NCBI GenBank assembly: GCA_019247135.1
Contig: JAFAPL010000059.1
Coordinates: 1 to 6,593, forward strand
Length of the DNA: 6,593 nt
From: Chloroflexota bacterium
GTDB taxonomy: Bacteria; Chloroflexota; UBA6077; CF-72
Direction: 5' to 3'
The stretch's first letter is position 1. Every line of letters begins with the position of its first letter. The notes below the pieces were generated by a model. The model made no database searches and had not been told where the DNA came from. It worked only from the letters and a program-made list of their open reading frames with translations. The position numbers were made by a program, and so were the translations under genes. Shown here piece by piece: positions 5,542 to 6,593 of this stretch.

Positions 5542-6478
5542 CGGCACGCAGGAGCACGCGTGCAAGCCGGGCTTCACCGCGTCGATGCCGCATGAGTGCG
5601 TCAGCGACAACGGGTCGGATGCCGAGTGCTTCGATGTCGGGCACGAGCGCGCGGTCCAGGGGATCGATGAGATATATGTCCAGAAACTCGCGGTATATGG
5701 CGGCGACTCCGGCTGCGGTCGGCTGGTGGCCCAGTTCTACCAGCATCCGCGCGGCCGGGCCTTTGACCGTGCTCCCGCCGATGATCGGTGAGACCCCAGC
5801 CACGATAGCACCGCGCGCACGCGCAGCACGCACACCGTCCAGCACGCCTGGCACCTGCAGAATCGGTCCAATGCTGACGAAGGGATTGCTCGGACACAGC
5901 ACGATCAACTCGGCGGTCGAGAGCGCCTCCAGCACACCGGGCGCGGCGACGCATTGCTCGATCCCGCGTACCTTCACTTCGCTGATGGCAACTTCGGTGC
6001 GGCGGTGCACAAAGTACTCCTGGAAGTGCACCCATTCCCTGGAGTCGCGCAATTGCACCCACGTCTCCACCGCCGAGTCTGTCATCGGCAGGACGCGGAC
6101 CTCGCGAATCCCCAGACGTCCAGCGAGATCTGCCGTTACGCGACTCGGCGGCCAACCAGCGGCCAGGAGCTCCGTGCGTCGGAGGTGCGTCGCCAGGTCC
6201 AGGTCGCCGAGGCGAAACCAGCCCTCACCGCCGAGACGCTCCAGGGCATCCATGCAGCGAAATGTGTCGCCGCGCGGTCCCCATCCGCGTGCCTCGTCCA
6301 CCACGCCAGCGAGTGCGTACAGCACGGTGTCGACGTCTGGCGAGATGCGGAGTCCGTGCAGTGTCACGTCATCGCCCGTGTTTACGAGGACCGTCAACTC
6401 CGCATCGGGAGCAGACGCGTGCAGCCCACGCGCGAAGCGTGAGCCGCCAACACCGCCCGCGAGCGCGACGATCTTCAG
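5495..6478 (-). CDS. cofD: 2-phospho-L-lactate (or phosphoenolpyruvate) transferase CofD, coenzyme F420 synthesis
   Basis: CofD (FbiA in mycobacteria) joins the activated lactyl/enolpyruvyl phosphate made by the CofC/FbiD step to the deazaflavin FO, giving F420-0 or its dehydro form, in the cytosol. With the start at 6478 the protein has 327 residues, normal for the family. Motifs are KIVALAGGVGGSRFARGL (2-19), NTGDD (33-37, the acidic metal-binding pair D36/D37), HGLRISPDVDTVLYALAG (41-58), GWGPRGDTF (66-74) and LCPSNPFVSIGPIL (194-207), followed by SPIIGG (230-235). The start is unusual. No ATG, GTG or TTG lies between an in-frame TAG 15 codons upstream and the essential GGVGGS motif; the first TTG (6397) would remove it. 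The best start is CTG 6478, which overlaps the upstream gene's TGA as CTGA. The last 15 or so residues lie in the overlap with the polymerase gene and look like a tail beyond the conserved domain. Function assignment is strong. Confidence 0.9.
   Translation of the reverse strand: MKIVALAGGVGGSRFARGLHASAPDAELTVLVNTGDDVTLHGLRISPDVDTVLYALAGVVDEARGWGPRGDTFRCMDALERLGGEGWFRLGDLDLATHLRRTELLAAGWPPSRVTADLAGRLGIREVRVLPMTDSAVETWVQLRDSREWVHFQEYFVHRRTEVAISEVKVRGIEQCVAAPGVLEALSTAELIVLCPSNPFVSIGPILQVPGVLDGVRAARARGAIVAGVSPIIGGSTVKGPAARMLVELGHQPTAAGVAAIYREFLDIYLIDPLDRALVPDIEALGIRPVVADALMRHRRGEARLARVLLRAVSASHRMPVRDRPSR
6475..6478 (-). promoter_or_regulatory. CTGA stop/start overlap coupling the upstream gene to cofD
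   Basis: On the minus strand the bases CTGA hold the proposed CTG start of cofD (6478-6476) and the TGA stop of the upstream gene (6477-6475). This copies the common ATGA coupling arrangement with C in place of A. Translation of cofD would then depend on ribosomes ending the upstream gene, which can explain how a weak start codon is tolerated. No Shine-Dalgarno is seen before it. Confidence 0.6.
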
Positions 6479-6593
6479 GGCCAGATGACGTGCCCGTCGC
6501 GTGTGATCGCTTGCAGCAGGCTATTGGTGTATGCCCTGTCCACGTCGGTTGGAGCCGAGATGCCGCCGAACTGCAGCAAAGAATCCTGGAACG
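6475..6593 (-). CDS. C-terminal end of an unrecognised gene upstream of cofD
   Basis: Only the last 38 codons are in the window, running from the right edge to TGA at 6477-6475. The peptide begins FQDSLLQFGGISAPTDVD and continues into AYTNSLLQAITRDGHVIWP at its C-terminus, suggesting a helix followed by a short final strand. I do not recognise the family from this fragment. The 4-nt overlap with cofD and shared strand indicate an operon, so an F420-related function, such as another biosynthetic step or an F420-dependent oxidoreductase, is a reasonable guess but not supported by any motif here. It is accepted as real because its stop falls exactly at the point where CofD similarity begins. Confidence 0.6.
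   Translation of the reverse strand, partial: FQDSLLQFGGISAPTDVDRAYTNSLLQAITRDGHVIWP

Noticed and set aside
5274..6488. 404-aa open frame on the plus strand
   Set aside because: It is rich in Arg, Ser, Thr and Ala with no domain, and lies antisense to cofD, whose motifs are unmistakable; it is a GC-driven shadow.
1..6593. CRISPR arrays, tRNA or rRNA genes, insertion sequences, phage genes
   Set aside because: No regularly spaced repeats, cloverleaf-like segments, transposase motifs or terminal inverted repeats were seen; nearly all bases belong to coding regions.

Overview
This window is GC-rich, roughly 60-65% by eye, and tightly packed bacterial DNA. It holds six complete protein-coding genes and two genes cut by the window edges. 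I see no RNA genes, insertion sequences or CRISPR arrays. The presence of cofD points to a coenzyme F420 producer. Together with a stand-alone LigD-type polymerase, a solo B3/4-domain protein and weak or absent Shine-Dalgarno signals, this suggests a soil or environmental member of the Chloroflexota, Actinomycetota or a similar high-GC lineage. That placement is inference and is not proven by any single marker.

Layout from left to right. (1) 1-351, plus strand: the C-terminal end of an FCD-type GntR-family regulator. (2) 367-1482, minus strand: a two-cupin gentisate 1,2-dioxygenase-like ring-cleaving enzyme, converging on the regulator with a 15-bp gap. (3) 1483-1615: a divergent promoter region holding a 10-bp direct repeat and a GC palindrome. 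(4) 1616-2797, plus: an AI-2E family membrane permease. (5) 2757-3617, minus: a metallo-beta-lactamase-fold hydrolase whose 3' end overlaps the permease by 41 bp. (6) 3733-4458, minus: a solo B3/4-domain protein lying upstream of the hydrolase on the same strand. (7) 4444-5541, plus: a stand-alone LigD-type (archaeo-eukaryotic primase fold) polymerase, divergent from the B3/4 gene with abutting or overlapping starts. (8) 5495-6478, minus: cofD, overlapping the polymerase 3' end by 47 bp. (9) 6475-6593, minus: the last 38 codons of an unrecognised gene, translationally coupled to cofD through a 4-nt overlap.

The genes fall into three loose themes: aromatic-acid catabolism and its probable regulator (1-1482), NHEJ-type DNA repair next to a nucleic-acid- or tRNA-related B3/4 protein (3733-5541), and F420 biosynthesis (5495-6593). 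No single operon joins them. The features most worth checking are the apparent CTG start of cofD inside a CTGA stop/start overlap, the LigD polymerase/B3/4 divergent pair, the imperfect hairpin spanning the polymerase/cofD convergent overlap, and residue changes in the dioxygenase active site and in the FCD regulator.
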